Shown: positions 48,861-59,100 of the stretch, in pieces
Position numbering within the stretch: position 1 is the stretch's first letter
Layout of the letters: each line of letters begins with the position of its first letter
NCBI RefSeq assembly: GCF_016615815.1
Contig: NZ_CP067112.1
Coordinates: 1,302,001-1,366,000, forward strand
Origin: Luteimonas sp. MC1572
Lineage (GTDB): Bacteria; Pseudomonadota; Gammaproteobacteria; Xanthomonadales; Xanthomonadaceae
Direction: 5' to 3'
DNA: 64,000 nucleotides
Made by a program: the position numbers and the translations under genes
The notes under the pieces: generated by a model
What the model was told of the DNA's origin: nothing
Database searches by the model: none
Seen by the model: only the letters and a program-made list of their open reading frames with translations

Positions 48861-49442
48861 ATGACCCGTTCCCATCTCCGTAGCTTCGTACTGGCGCTGC
48901 TGGTACTCGCGCTCCCCGCCTGCGGTTTCCACCTTCGCGACGCGCTCACGCTGCCGCCGGACCTGGACCGGGTGCGGGTGACCGCGCAGGACCCCTACAG
49001 CGCGCTGGCGCAGTCGCTGTCGCGCTCGCTGGAGCGTGCCGGCATCGAAGTGCCGACCGGCGACAGCCCCGGCGCCTCCGTCCTGCGGATCCACTCCGAA
49101 CAGTGGGAGTCGCAGCCGCTCAGCGTCGACCAGTTCGGTCGCGCCCAGGAATACACGCTGCGTTACGCGGCGGTGTTCTCGCTGGTCGACGGCAGCGGCG
49201 GCATGCTGGTGCCGCAGCAGGTGATCGAGCTGTCGCGTGACTACGTATCGCTGCCCCAGGATTCCACCGGCTCGGAGAGCGAGCGCGAGCTGCTGTCACG
49301 CGAGCTGCAGCGCGAGATGGCGTCATCCGTGCTGCGTCGCATCGATGCGGTCACCCGCAGCCGTGCGGTCGAAGCCGAAGCCGGCCGCGCGGTTCCGGCC
49401 GTCGCGCCCGCCGTCGACGATCCCGCCGCCGGCACGCCCTGA
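48861..49442 (+). CDS. lptE: LPS-assembly lipoprotein LptE
   Basis: A 193-residue lipoprotein (lipobox ALPAC, Cys21) followed by GFHLRDALTLPPDLDRVRV, the LptE signature. It plugs LptD in the outer membrane for LPS insertion. The essential pattern YTLRYAAVFSLVD is seen. ATG 48861 gives a normal signal peptide; ATG 48807, which overlaps the leuS stop (ATGA), adds 18 residues and is possible. It lies between leuS and holA as usual. Confidence 0.93.
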   Translation: MTRSHLRSFVLALLVLALPACGFHLRDALTLPPDLDRVRVTAQDPYSALAQSLSRSLERAGIEVPTGDSPGASVLRIHSEQWESQPLSVDQFGRAQEYTLRYAAVFSLVDGSGGMLVPQQVIELSRDYVSLPQDSTGSESERELLSRELQREMASSVLRRIDAVTRSRAVEAEAGRAVPAVAPAVDDPAAGTP

Positions 49443-49461
49443 GCGGGCTGGATCGGCGGCG

Positions 49462-50499
49462 ATGGCCAGGGAACTGACGCCGGAGCAGCTGGCCACCGGG
49501 CTTGCCGGAGCGCCCCTGGCGCCGGTCTACCTGGTCGCCGGCCCGGAAACCCTGCGCGTGCTCGAGGCGGCGGATGCGATCCGCGCCCGGGCGCGCGAAG
49601 AGGGCTTCGCCGAGCGCGAGGTGTTCGATGTCGAAGGTCGTGACATCGACTGGGACGGGCTCGAGGCGAGCCTGCGCGCGCCCAGCCTGTTCTCGGCACG
49701 GCGCGTGATCGAGGTGCGCCTGCCCACCACCAAGCCGGGCAAGCAGGGCGCCGAGGTCATCACCGCCTACTGCGCCGACCCGCCGCCCGATACCTGCCTG
49801 CTGGTCACCGGCGGCGAATGGAGTGGCAAGCACGGCGGCAAGTGGAGCGAGGCGGTCGCGCGTGCCGGTTCCATTGCCGTGGCCTGGGCGATCAAGCCGC
49901 ATGAGCTGCACGGCTGGGTCGAGGCCCGGCTGCGGCGGCGCGGCGTGCGCGCCGATCGCGACGCCGTGCAGCTGCTGGTTGAACGCGTCGACGGCAACCT
50001 GCTGGCCGCCGCTCAGGAGATCGACAAGCTGGTGCTGCTGGCCGAGGGTGGCGTGATCGATGCCGCGCGCATGCAGGTGCTGGTGGCCGACGCCGCGCGC
50101 TTCGACGTGTTCCGCCTGGTCGACGCCGCGCTCAACGGCGAAGGCGCGCAGGCCGTGCGCATGCTCGCAGGGCTGCGCGCCGAGGGCGAAGCGGTCCCGG
50201 CGCTGATGGGCATGGTGGTGATGGAGCTGCAGCGCGCGGCGGCGCTGGCGCGGGTGCAGGCGCGTGGCGGCAACCTGGCCGCGGAATTCAAGGTGCAGCG
50301 GGTCTGGGATGCGAAGCAGGCGGCGTACAAGCGCGCGCTGGCACGCCATCCGGCGGCGCGCTGGGAGCGCTTCGTGGCCGTGGCCGGACGGATCGACCGC
50401 ATCGCCAAGGGGCGCGGCGAGGGCGACGCCTGGCAGGTGCTGGAGCGCCTGCTGCTCGCGGTCGCCGACGCGCGCGCGCTGCCGCTGCTCGCGGCGTGA
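49462..50499 (+). CDS. holA: DNA polymerase III subunit delta
   Basis: A 345-residue clamp-loader subunit that opens the beta clamp. LAPVYLVAGPETLRVLEAADAIR, SLFSARRVIEVRLP, GVRADRDAVQLLVERVDGNLLAAAQEIDKLVLLA and the C-terminal helical domain match HolA. It overlaps nadD by four bases (GTGA). Confidence 0.96.
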   Translation: MARELTPEQLATGLAGAPLAPVYLVAGPETLRVLEAADAIRARAREEGFAEREVFDVEGRDIDWDGLEASLRAPSLFSARRVIEVRLPTTKPGKQGAEVITAYCADPPPDTCLLVTGGEWSGKHGGKWSEAVARAGSIAVAWAIKPHELHGWVEARLRRRGVRADRDAVQLLVERVDGNLLAAAQEIDKLVLLAEGGVIDAARMQVLVADAARFDVFRLVDAALNGEGAQAVRMLAGLRAEGEAVPALMGMVVMELQRAAALARVQARGGNLAAEFKVQRVWDAKQAAYKRALARHPAARWERFVAVAGRIDRIAKGRGEGDAWQVLERLLLAVADARALPLLAA

Positions 50500-51179
50500 C
50501 ATTGCTGGCCTGCTACGGCGGCAGCTTCGACCCGGTGCATCTCGGCCACGTGGCCATCGCGTGCGCGGTGCGCGACCGGCTTGGCGCCGAAGTCGTGCTG
50601 CTGCCCGCCGCGGATCCGCCGCACAAGGCGCGCACGCACGCCGACGCCGAGGCGCGCGCGGAGATGCTGGAGCTGGCAATCGCGGGCGAGCCGGGGATGC
50701 GGGTCGATCGGCGCGAACTGCGCCGGGACGGGCCGTCGTACAGCGTGGACACCCTGCGCCTGATCCGTGCCGAACAGGGCCCGCACCGGCCGATCGCCTG
50801 GGTGGTCGGTGGCGATTCGCTGCTGCAGCTCGACCGCTGGCACCGCTGGCGGGAGCTGTTCGCGCACGGCCACGTGCTCGCCGTGGAGCGCCCGGGTGCG
50901 CCGCTGGACGCGGCGACCGTGGAGCGCCTGGCGTTCACGGTGCACCGTGGCATCGAGTTCCGGCGCCGCGAGGCCAGCGCGCTTGCGGATTCACCGGCCG
51001 GTGGCTACGCCGTGCTCGCCTTGCCCGAACTGCGCGACGAATCCTCCACCGAAGTGCGGCGCCGCATCGCCGCCGGGGAGGATTGGCCGCCGATGGTGCC
51101 GGCGGCCGTTGCCGCACATATCCGCCAACATCGGCTGTATGTCGGCGGGCCCGGGTCCGGGACCGCCGCTTCGCTATAA
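50496..51179 (+). CDS. nadD: nicotinate-nucleotide adenylyltransferase
   Basis: A 227-residue NaMN adenylyltransferase of NAD synthesis. The nucleotide-binding N-terminus YGGSFDPVHLGHVAIA (HxGH type) and the C-terminal SSTEVRRRIAAGED block are intact. The GTG start overlaps the holA stop. Confidence 0.97.
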   Translation: MTLLACYGGSFDPVHLGHVAIACAVRDRLGAEVVLLPAADPPHKARTHADAEARAEMLELAIAGEPGMRVDRRELRRDGPSYSVDTLRLIRAEQGPHRPIAWVVGGDSLLQLDRWHRWRELFAHGHVLAVERPGAPLDAATVERLAFTVHRGIEFRRREASALADSPAGGYAVLALPELRDESSTEVRRRIAAGEDWPPMVPAAVAAHIRQHRLYVGGPGSGTAASL

Positions 51180-51180
51180 T
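51175..51180 (+). promoter_or_regulatory. candidate -10 box before rsfS
   Basis: An exact TATAAT hexamer lies across the nadD stop, 27 bases before the rsfS start codon. No good −35 is visible, so it may give only an internal promoter or be chance. Confidence 0.3.
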
Positions 51181-51207
51181 CGCCGCCACGCCAACGAGTC
51201 GACCCCA

Positions 51208-51654
51208 TTGACCACCCCCACCCAAGTCATCAAGACCAGTCTGCCCAACCCGCCCCCCGCAGTCGAAGTGCTGCTGGCCACCGTGCTCGAGGCGGTCGCC
51301 GAACTGAAGGCCCAGGACGTCGTGGAGATCGATGTCCGCGGCAAGACCAGCGTCTGTGACTACATGGTGGTGGCATCCGGCACCTCCACGCGGCACGTCA
51401 AGGCGATCGCCAACGAGGTGGTCCGCTTCGCCAAGCGCCTCGACTGCCAGCCGCTGGGCGTGGAGGGCGAGCGTGAGGCCGAGTGGGTGCTGGTCGACCT
51501 GGGCGACGTGGTGGTGCACCTGATGCTGCCGCGGGTACGCGAGTTCTATGCGCTCGAGCGCCTGTGGACCGTGGGCGACGAGCCGCCGGGCCGCGACGCC
51601 GACGCCGATGCCGGCCACGACGCAGGCGCCGCGCCCCGCCAGACGCGGGGCTGA
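51208..51654 (+). CDS. rsfS: ribosome silencing factor RsfS
   Basis: A 148-residue protein. LLATVLEAVAELKAQDVVEIDVRGKTSVCDYMVVASGTSTRHVKAIANEVV, GVEGEREAEWVLVDLGDVVVHLMLPRVREFYALERLW is the Iojap/RsfS signature. It binds ribosomal protein L14 and blocks subunit joining during starvation. The start is TTG 51208, because no ATG or GTG precedes the conserved part at the right place. The C-terminal Asp/Ala tail is variable. Confidence 0.95.
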   Translation: MTTPTQVIKTSLPNPPPAVEVLLATVLEAVAELKAQDVVEIDVRGKTSVCDYMVVASGTSTRHVKAIANEVVRFAKRLDCQPLGVEGEREAEWVLVDLGDVVVHLMLPRVREFYALERLWTVGDEPPGRDADADAGHDAGAAPRQTRG

Positions 51655-51685
51655 TCCGCCTGTTGGCGGCCGCCGCGCGGAGCCG

Positions 51686-52156
51686 ATGAAAGCGCGCCTG
51701 GTCGCCGTTGGCGAGCGCCCCCCGGGCTGGGTGTCGGAGGGCTTTGCCGAATACCGCAAGCGGCTGTCGCACTGGCTGCCGCTGGAACTTGTCGAAATCA
51801 CGCCCGGCCTGCGCGGCAAGGGCCGCGATGCGGTGCGCGCGACCAGCGATGAAGGCCAGCGCGTGCTCGCCGCGCTGCCGCGGGACGTGCACGTGGTGGC
51901 GCTGGATAGCCGCGGGCGCGCCTGGGACTCGGAAGCGCTGGCGACCCGGCTTGAGCACTGGCGGGGGCAGGGGCGCGACCTCGCCTTCCTCGTCGGCGGG
52001 CCCGAGGGCCACGCCGACGAGGTGCTGGCCCGCGCCGACGAAACCTGGTCGCTGGGCCCGCTGACGCTGCCGCACATGCTGGTGCGCCTGGTGCTGGCGG
52101 AGCAGCTGTACCGTGCGGCCGCGCTGCTCGCCAACCATCCCTACCACCGCGCCTAG
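51686..52156 (+). CDS. rlmH: 23S rRNA pseudouridine-1915 N3-methyltransferase
   Basis: A 156-residue SPOUT methyltransferase acting on helix 69 of assembled 70S ribosomes. MKARLVAVGERPPGWV, LDSRGRAWDSEALA, LAFLVGGPEGHADEV, WSLGPLTLPHMLVRLVLAEQLYRA and the NHPYHRA C-terminus are all standard. It lies 31 bases after rsfS. Confidence 0.97.
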   Translation: MKARLVAVGERPPGWVSEGFAEYRKRLSHWLPLELVEITPGLRGKGRDAVRATSDEGQRVLAALPRDVHVVALDSRGRAWDSEALATRLEHWRGQGRDLAFLVGGPEGHADEVLARADETWSLGPLTLPHMLVRLVLAEQLYRAAALLANHPYHRA

Positions 52157-52168
52157 GCGCGGTGGGGC

Positions 52169-52840
52169 TCAGCCGCGGTCGAGGACGAACTCGATCGGCA
52201 CCAGGCCCAGCGCCTGCACCGGCTCGCCACCGCGCAGCGCCGGACGGAAGCGCCAGTGGCGCAGCACGTGGCGGCGCGCGGCCTCGTCGAGCCGGCGATG
52301 GCCGCTGCCGGCGTGGATCGTGACCTCCAGCGGCCGACCGTCGACCCCCACCAGGACCTGCAGCATCACCGTACCTTCGGCGCCATCGCGCAGCGCATCG
52401 CGCGGGTAGGGCGGAGCACTCGCCTCGCCGTACTCGAGGCGCATGCCGGTGACCGGGCCGTGTGCCGGCAGCACGCTGCCGGCGGCGGCGGATTCGGCCA
52501 TAGGCTCCGGATCCACCGCGACGCTGCCGTGTTCCACCACTATTGCCGGCGGCATGGCGGGCGCCTCGATGCGCGGGGCGAATGTTGGCGCGGGGGCGGT
52601 GGGCTGCGGGCGCACCACCGCCACTTCGACCGGCGGCGGATCAGGCGGCTTCGGCCGGTCGGGGACCAGCACCACGACCGGCGGCGCCTCGGCGCGAGGC
52701 ACCTCGAGCGTCCGGGTCATCGGCGCCAGCAGCAGCAGGAACGCCGCCGAGTTCAGCAGCAGGGTGCCGCTGATGCCCGCGATACGGACAGGATCGGGGC
52801 GTGCGGCGTCGCGACCGTGGATAACGGGATGCAGGACCAT
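52169..52840 (-). CDS. TonB-like energy transducer / TonB-C domain protein
   Basis: A 223-residue protein with one N-terminal helix (GISGTLLLNSAAFLLLLAP), a Pro-rich periplasmic spacer (PDRPKPPDPPPVEVAVVRPQP) and a TonB C-terminal domain (YPRDALRDGAEGTVMLQVLVGVDGRPLEVTIHAGSGHRRLDEAARRHVLRHWRFRPA). It would couple the inner membrane to TonB-dependent receptors. ATG 52840 has GGGAGG upstream. No exbB or exbD is nearby. It is convergent with rlmH. Confidence 0.9.
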   Translation of the reverse strand: MVLHPVIHGRDAARPDPVRIAGISGTLLLNSAAFLLLLAPMTRTLEVPRAEAPPVVVLVPDRPKPPDPPPVEVAVVRPQPTAPAPTFAPRIEAPAMPPAIVVEHGSVAVDPEPMAESAAAGSVLPAHGPVTGMRLEYGEASAPPYPRDALRDGAEGTVMLQVLVGVDGRPLEVTIHAGSGHRRLDEAARRHVLRHWRFRPALRGGEPVQALGLVPIEFVLDRG

Positions 52841-53036
52841 GGACCACCTCCCTCGGATGCACCGGCTGATGTCCGGCATGCATGCCAACGCGCGGGACGC
52901 GGCCGAGGGGTTGTCTGGGCCGCGTGGCGCGACTGGACTACGCGTCCAAGCTGCCCGGTCCATCGCGTCGCGGCAAGGCGCGCAGCGACGCACGGCCGCC
53001 CGCAGGCGACCGGCGGCGGATCAGTGCGGCGGGGAC

Positions 53037-53225
53037 TCAGTCGCCGCCGGGCGCGGGGTCGTTTTCGCGGTCGGGTGCCAGGCCGCCGTCTTCGGGGTCC
53101 GGGCGAGGCTTTGCACCGCGGCCCGCTTCGGTGCGATCACGCGGCTGCGGTTCGGCGTAGCCCGGGTTCTTGCCCGGCCGAGGATCGGGGGAGGGTGGCG
53201 CCTGCTTGCGATCGGATCCGCCCAT
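53037..53225 (-). CDS. small disordered hypothetical protein, 62 aa
   Basis: A short, hydrophilic, Pro/Gly/Asp-rich frame (MGGSDRKQAPPSPDPRPGKN, PGYAEPQPRDRTEAG). Its ATG lies two bases after the SIMPL gene stop codon, so it looks like the second gene of a two-gene unit. No domain is visible; it could be a chance frame in GC-rich DNA. Confidence 0.45.
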   Translation of the reverse strand: MGGSDRKQAPPSPDPRPGKNPGYAEPQPRDRTEAGRGAKPRPDPEDGGLAPDRENDPAPGGD

Positions 53226-53226
53226 G

Positions 53227-53958
53227 TCAGCGCCCCAGTTCGAAGACCACGTCGAGGTTCGCATCCAGCGTGGTCTCGCCCGGCGACACCGGTGTGGACT
53301 CGGCATCGCGTGCCATCGACTTCATCATCATCATCGGCTGGGGGGGCTGGAAGCCGCCGCCTTCGCTGATGCTGACGATGCGGCGGACACGCAGGTCCAG
53401 CGACTTGGCATACATCGCGGCGCGCGCGCGCGCGAGGTCGAGCGCGGCACGGCGCGCCTCGTCGTAGACCGCCTCGGGCTGGTCGATCTCGAACGCGGGG
53501 CCGTTGATGTCGTTGGCGCCGCTGGCGACCAGCGCGTCGAGCACCTTGCCGAGGCGGTCGATGTCGCGGACCTTGATGCTGACCGTGTTGCTGGCGCGGT
53601 AGCCGGTGATCTCCGGCGCCTTGTTTTCCGCGTAGCGGTATTCGGGATTGACGCTGATCCCCGTGGTGCGGATGTCCTTTTCCGCCACGCCGGCGTCGCG
53701 GATGGCGGCCATCACCTTGGTCATCTGTGCGGCGTTGGCACGCATCGCCGCGCTGGCGTCGGTGGCCTGGGTTACCACGCCGGCGGATGCGGTGGCGACA
53801 TCGGGCACCCGGCTCGCCTGGCCGCGCGCCGAGACCGACAGCAGGGTGGCATCGCTGGCGGCCTGCATGGCCGGAGTCTGTGCGGAAGCGGTCATGGCGG
53901 TGGTACCGAGGGCGAGGGCGCAGGCGAGCAGCAGCGGGCGCAGGGCGGAATGGGGCAT
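53227..53958 (-). CDS. SIMPL domain (DUF541) periplasmic protein
   Basis: A 243-residue protein with a Sec signal (LRPLLLACALALGTTAMTASAQ). The SIMPL/DUF541 pattern follows: LLSVSARGQASRVPDVATASAGVVTQA, AGVAEKDIRTTGISVNPEYRY, ITGYRASNTVSIKVRDIDRLGKVLDALVASGAND and a C-terminal Met-rich stretch. Members are implicated in oxidative-stress protection but have no defined activity. ATG 53958 is preceded by GGAG. Confidence 0.9.
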   Translation of the reverse strand: MPHSALRPLLLACALALGTTAMTASAQTPAMQAASDATLLSVSARGQASRVPDVATASAGVVTQATDASAAMRANAAQMTKVMAAIRDAGVAEKDIRTTGISVNPEYRYAENKAPEITGYRASNTVSIKVRDIDRLGKVLDALVASGANDINGPAFEIDQPEAVYDEARRAALDLARARAAMYAKSLDLRVRRIVSISEGGGFQPPQPMMMMKSMARDAESTPVSPGETTLDANLDVVFELGR

Positions 53959-54079
53959 CGTGGTCTCCAGAACGAAGGGAACAAGGGTCTTGCTCATGCA
54001 GTGAACGGGTCGTGAGCCGCTCCGGGGTTGGCCGGCGCGCGCGCGTCGGGCCGGCGTTCATGCGCGGTATCCTTGCCGG

Positions 54080-54676
54080 ATGCTGCATCTTGCCTCGCAA
54101 TCCCCCCGCCGCCGCGAACTGCTCGCGCGCCTTGGCCTCGACTTCGGCGTGCTCGATGTCGAAGTCGCCGAAGTGCGTGCGCCGGGCGAAGCGCCCGCCA
54201 GCTACGTGGCCCGCGTCGCGCGCGAGAAGGCCGGGGCCGGGCTGCTGCGCGTGGTCGCGGTGCCCGCTGCGGTGGTGCTGGGCTCGGATACCGAAGTGGT
54301 GCTCGATGACACGGTGTTCGGCAAGCCCGCGGACGCCGCCGAGGCGGCGGCGATGCTGCGACGCCTGTCCGGACGCAGCCACCAGGTCCTGACCGCGGTC
54401 TCGCTGGTGTCGGCGGGGCGCGAGGCTTCGGTGCTGGTGGCGACCGACGTCACGTTCGCCGACCTCTCGGACGAGGACATCGCGGACTACGTTGCCAGCG
54501 GCGAGCCGATGGGCCGCGCCGGCGCGTACGCCATCCAGGGCGGCGCCGAACGCTTCGTCGCACGGTTGGCGGGCAGCTATTCCGGGGTGATGGGGCTGCC
54601 CTTGCACGAGACCGCCGAACTGCTGCGCGGCTTCGGGATCAACGCGCGCACGCCGCGCGCCGGCGGCCGGGCATGA
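54080..54676 (+). CDS. maf: Maf family nucleoside triphosphate pyrophosphatase
   Basis: A 198-residue Maf protein (YhdE type) that hydrolyses modified or canonical NTPs to keep them out of nucleic acids. [40 protein letters not shown] and [20 protein letters not shown] are family blocks. It overlaps rng by four bases (ATGA). Confidence 0.95.
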   Translation: MLHLASQSPRRRELLARLGLDFGVLDVEVAEVRAPGEAPASYVARVAREKAGAGLLRVVAVPAAVVLGSDTEVVLDDTVFGKPADAAEAAAMLRRLSGRSHQVLTAVSLVSAGREASVLVATDVTFADLSDEDIADYVASGEPMGRAGAYAIQGGAERFVARLAGSYSGVMGLPLHETAELLRGFGINARTPRAGGRA

Positions 54677-56154
54677 GCGAGGAGATCCTGGTCAACGTGA
54701 CCCCGCGCGAGACGCGCGTGGCCGTGGTCGAGAACGGCATGCTGCAGGAGCTGCACATCGAACGCGGCTGGCGGCGCGGCGTGGTCGGCAACATCTACAA
54801 GGGCAAGGTGCAGCGGGTGATGCCCGGCATGCAGGCGGCCTTCGTCGACATCGGGCTGGAGCGCGCCGCGTTCCTGCATGCCAACGACGTGATGCGCTCG
54901 TTGCGCCCGCCCGAGCTGGTCGGCGACGAGCCGCCGCAGCCCGCGGCCACGCCGCCGATCAGCGAGCTGCTGCGCGACGGCCAGGACATCGTGGTCCAGG
55001 TGGTCAAGGATCCGATCGGCACCAAGGGCGCGCGGCTGACGATGCAGATCAGCATCCCGTCGCGCTACCTGGTGCTGTTGCCGCAGTCGACCGTGGTCGG
55101 CGTGTCCGCGCGGATCGAGGACGAAGCCGAACGTGCGCGCCTCAAGTCGCTGGTGACCGGGTTCTCGGCGGGCAACCAGCACGGCTACATCGTGCGCACC
55201 AACGCCGAGGGCCAGCCTTCTGAAGCGCTGGCCGAGGACATCGCCTACCTGGCACGCGCCTGGCTGCTGGTCGAAGGGCAGGTGGCCAGCGCGCGCGTCG
55301 GCACCTGCGTCTACGAGGACCTGACCCTGCCGATGCGCGCGGTGCGCGACCTGATGCGCCGCGACGTGGAAAAGGTGAAGGTGGATTCGCGCGAGACCTG
55401 CGATCGCCTGCAGGTGTTCGCCGCGCAGTACATGCCCGGGCTCGCCGAGCGGATCGAGCACTACAGCGGCGCGCGCCCGGTGTTCGACCTGTACGGCGTC
55501 GAGGACGAGATCGGCCGCGCGCTGGAGAAGCAGGTGCCGCTGAAGTCCGGCGGCTACCTGGTCATCGACCAGACCGAGGCGATGACCACGGTCGACGTGA
55601 ACACCGGCTCGTTCCTCGGCCAGCGCAACCTCGAGGAGACGGTGTACCGCACGAATCTGGAAGCCGCGCAGGCGGTCGCGCGCCAGCTCAGGCTGCGCAA
55701 CCTGGGCGGCATCATCATCATCGACTTCATCGACATGGTCGATGCCGAGCATCGCCGCCAGGTGCTGCGCACGCTGGAGAAATCGCTGCTGCGCGACCAC
55801 GCCAAGACCACGGTCTACGACTTCTCGCCGCTGGGCCTGGTGGAGATGACGCGCAAGCGCACGGTGGAAAGCCTGGAGCGCCAGTTGAGCGAGACCTGCC
55901 ACGAGTGCGGCGGGCGCGGCATGCTCAAGACCGACGAGACCGTGACCTACGAGATCTTCCGCGAGATCGTGCGCGCGGTGCGCCAGTTCGATGCCGAGCG
56001 CCTGCTGGTGATCGCCTCGCCGAAAGTCGTCACCCGGATCACCGAAGAGGAGTCGGCGGCGGTCGCCGAACTCGAGGAGTTCCTGGGCAAGTCGATCCGC
56101 TTCCAGGCCGACGAGCAGTATTTCCAGGAACAGTTCGATGTGGTGCTGCTCTAG
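54673..56154 (+). CDS. rng: ribonuclease G
   Basis: A 493-residue endoribonuclease for 16S rRNA 5' maturation and mRNA turnover. An S1 domain lies at the N-terminus ([31 protein letters not shown]), catalytic Asp residues in [11 protein letters not shown] and [13 protein letters not shown], and a zinc-link CHECGGRG. It lacks the long C-terminal scaffold of RNase E, hence RNase G. Confidence 0.97.
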   Translation: MSEEILVNVTPRETRVAVVENGMLQELHIERGWRRGVVGNIYKGKVQRVMPGMQAAFVDIGLERAAFLHANDVMRSLRPPELVGDEPPQPAATPPISELLRDGQDIVVQVVKDPIGTKGARLTMQISIPSRYLVLLPQSTVVGVSARIEDEAERARLKSLVTGFSAGNQHGYIVRTNAEGQPSEALAEDIAYLARAWLLVEGQVASARVGTCVYEDLTLPMRAVRDLMRRDVEKVKVDSRETCDRLQVFAAQYMPGLAERIEHYSGARPVFDLYGVEDEIGRALEKQVPLKSGGYLVIDQTEAMTTVDVNTGSFLGQRNLEETVYRTNLEAAQAVARQLRLRNLGGIIIIDFIDMVDAEHRRQVLRTLEKSLLRDHAKTTVYDFSPLGLVEMTRKRTVESLERQLSETCHECGGRGMLKTDETVTYEIFREIVRAVRQFDAERLLVIASPKVVTRITEEESAAVAELEEFLGKSIRFQADEQYFQEQFDVVLL

Positions 56155-56172
56155 CCACGCCGGGCGCGCGGC

Positions 56173-59100
56173 GTGGGCCTGATGCCGCCGACGCCGCTGC
56201 GCCGTGGCCTGCGCGTCGCAAGGCGCGGCGCCTGGTATGTACTGGCCATCGGCCTGGTGCTGATGGCGCTGGGCGCCGGCATCACCAGCCAGCTGCTGCC
56301 GCTGGCCGAGCGCCACCCCGACCACATCGCCGCCTGGCTTGGCGAGCGCGCCGGGCGCACGGTCGCGTTCGACCACGTGGAGACCGAGTGGACCCGGCGC
56401 GGCCCGCTGCTGCGACTGGACGGCCTGCGCATCGGCGACGGCCCGCACGCGATCCCGATCGGCGCGGCGGAAGTCCTTGTCTCCCAATACGCCGGCCTGT
56501 TGCCCGGGCGCTCGTTCACCGAGCTGCGGCTGCGCGGGCTGGAGCTCACGCTGGAGCGCGACGATGACGGGCGCTGGCAGGTCCGCGGCCTGCCGGGCCA
56601 GGCGCAGTCGGGTGGCGATCCCTTCGCTGCACTCGAAGGCCTCGGCGAGCTGCAGGTCATCGATGGCCGCCTGGCGGTGCTGGCCCCCGCGCTCGGCATC
56701 GATGCGGCCCTGAGCGAGGTCGACCTGCGCCTGCGCGTGGACGGTGAGCGCGTGCGCGTCGCGGCGCGCGCCTGGATGCGCAAGGGCGTCTCGCCGCTGG
56801 ACATTTCGGCCGATCTCGATCGCAGCCGTGGCGATGGCCGCGCCTGGCTGGCGCTGCGCGATGCCGACCTGGCGGCCTGGTCGGGGCTGCGCGCGGTGGG
56901 CGTGGGGACGGCGGCGGGAACCGGCAGGATCCAGGCATGGGCGGACCTGCGCGGCAACCGTGTCACCGACCTCCGGGTCTCCGGAAAACTGGATGGTGTG
57001 CGCCTGCGCGGCAACGCAGTGGCGGGCTCCGCCGCGCCATCGCTTGATTTCGGTCGCGTCGAGATCGACGCCCGCTGGCTCGCGCTCGCGGGCGGCTGGC
57101 GCGTCGACGCGCCGCGGCTGCGGGTCGGGGCCGGCGCGGATGCGCAGGTGCTCGACGGCCTGCTGGTCGCCGACGGTGCGCGTCGCGCGCTGGTCGCCGA
57201 GCGCATCGATGCCGGACCGCTGCTGGCGCTGGCCGCGCTCGCAGGCGCCATGCCGCCCGCACTCTCCGACTGGCTTCTCGACACGCGTCCGGGTGGCGTG
57301 CTGCGTGATGTGGAGGTCGCGGGCGATGCCAGCGGCCGCTTCCGTGCGCGCGCGCAGGTGGAGGACCTGCGGTTCGACGCGGTCGGCGATGCCCCTGGCG
57401 TGTCCGGACTCTCCGGCACCCTGGTCGGCGACGCCGACGGCGTGACGTTCGCGTTCGACCGCAAGGCCGTCATGCGCTTCGACTGGCCGCGCGGCTTCGG
57501 CCCGCCGGCGCACGCGGTGCGCCTCGCGGGCAGGGTGACGGCCTGGCGCGACGGCGCGGGCTGGCACGTCGATACGCCGGCGCTGCGCGTCAGCGGCGAA
57601 GGCTACGGCGCCGATGTGCGCGGTGGCCTGGTCTTCCAGGGCGACGGCACGCGCCCGCGCGTGGACCTGGCGGCGGCCATCGACGATGCCCACATCCCGG
57701 TGGCCAAGCGCTTCTGGGTCCGCCACCGCATGCCGCGGGCGGCGGTGGACTGGCTGGACACGGCCCTGGTCGGCGGCCACGTGCGCGGCGGGCGTGCCGT
57801 GCTGTCCGGCGACCTCGACGACTGGCCGTTCAGCGCCGCGGGCAAGACCGCCGGTCCTGGGCTGTTCCACGCGCGCGCGGGACTCGACGACGTGGTGCTG
57901 CGCTTCGATCCCGACTGGCCGGCCGCGAACGGCCTCGACGGCGTGGTCGACTTCATCGCCGATGGATTTTCGGTGTCGGGACGTGCGCAGCTGGCCGGAG
58001 TGCCGCTGCCGACACTGTCCGGCCGCATCGCCCATTTCGGCGATGCGCCGCTGCTGGTGCGCGCCGACATCGCCGGCGATGCTGCGCCGGTCCTCGCGCT
58101 GCTGCGCGCCAGCCCGCTGCGCGAGGGCCGCGAAGCGCTGCTGCAGGGACTGTCCGCCGCGGGCCCGATGCGCGCGGCGTTCGCCCTGGACCTGCCGCTG
58201 CACCAGCACCCGATACGGCCGGCGGTTTCCGGGCGCGTGCTGCTGGAAGGCGCGACGCTGGGCGAAAAACGCTGGGACGTCGCGTTCGACGATGTCCGCG
58301 GCGAGGCACGCTACGACCAGAACGGTTTCGTTGCCAATGCGCTTCGCGTGCGCCGCGAAGGCCTGGCCGGCACGCTGGCCCTGCGTGCCGGCACCGGGCA
58401 TGTCGCCGATCGCGGCAACGCCTTCGAGGCCGAGCTCGGCGCCAGCCTGGCCGCGTCCGAACTCGCCGCCCGTGCGCCGCAGCTGGCCTGGCTCGGCGAT
58501 CGCCTGCGCGGGCGATCGCAGTGGACACTCGCAGTGGCGATCCCGGTGGATGCCGGCAGCGACGGAGGCGGCGGACGGCTGCAGCTGCGATCGGACCTGG
58601 TGGGCACGCAGCTGATGCTGCCGGCGCCGCTCGACAAGCCGGCGGCCACGCCGTTGGCGGCACGCATCGATGTCGACCTGCCGCTAGGCGAGGGCGACGT
58701 GGACGTGGCCCTGGGCAACCGGGTCGCCTTGCGCGCGCGCAGCCGCGGCAACCAGACCGGGGTGCGCGCGGTGCTGGGCCGCGGGCGCATTGACGGCGAG
58801 CCCCCGGCGTCGGGCCTGGTCGTCACCGGGAGCACGCCGGTGCTGGACGCGCTCGACTGGGCGAGCCTGGCGGGTGGTGGCGACGCGGACGCCGACGCTG
58901 GCGAAGGGCTCGCACTGCGCCGGATCGACGTGTTGGCCGGTCGCCTGCAGCTGCTGGGCAGCGGCTTCACGCAGACGCGCGTGCTGGCCGAGCCGGTGGC
59001 GGCGGGAACCTCGGTGCGCTTCGACGGGCCGGCGCTGGCCGGTGGCCTGTTGCTGCCGCGACGTTCCGGCGCCGCGCTGACCGCGCACCTGCAGCGGCTG

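Noticed and set aside
54577..58401. A 1274-codon open frame antisense to maf, rng and yhdP
   Set aside because: Antisense to three well-supported genes, low-complexity composition, no family motifs.
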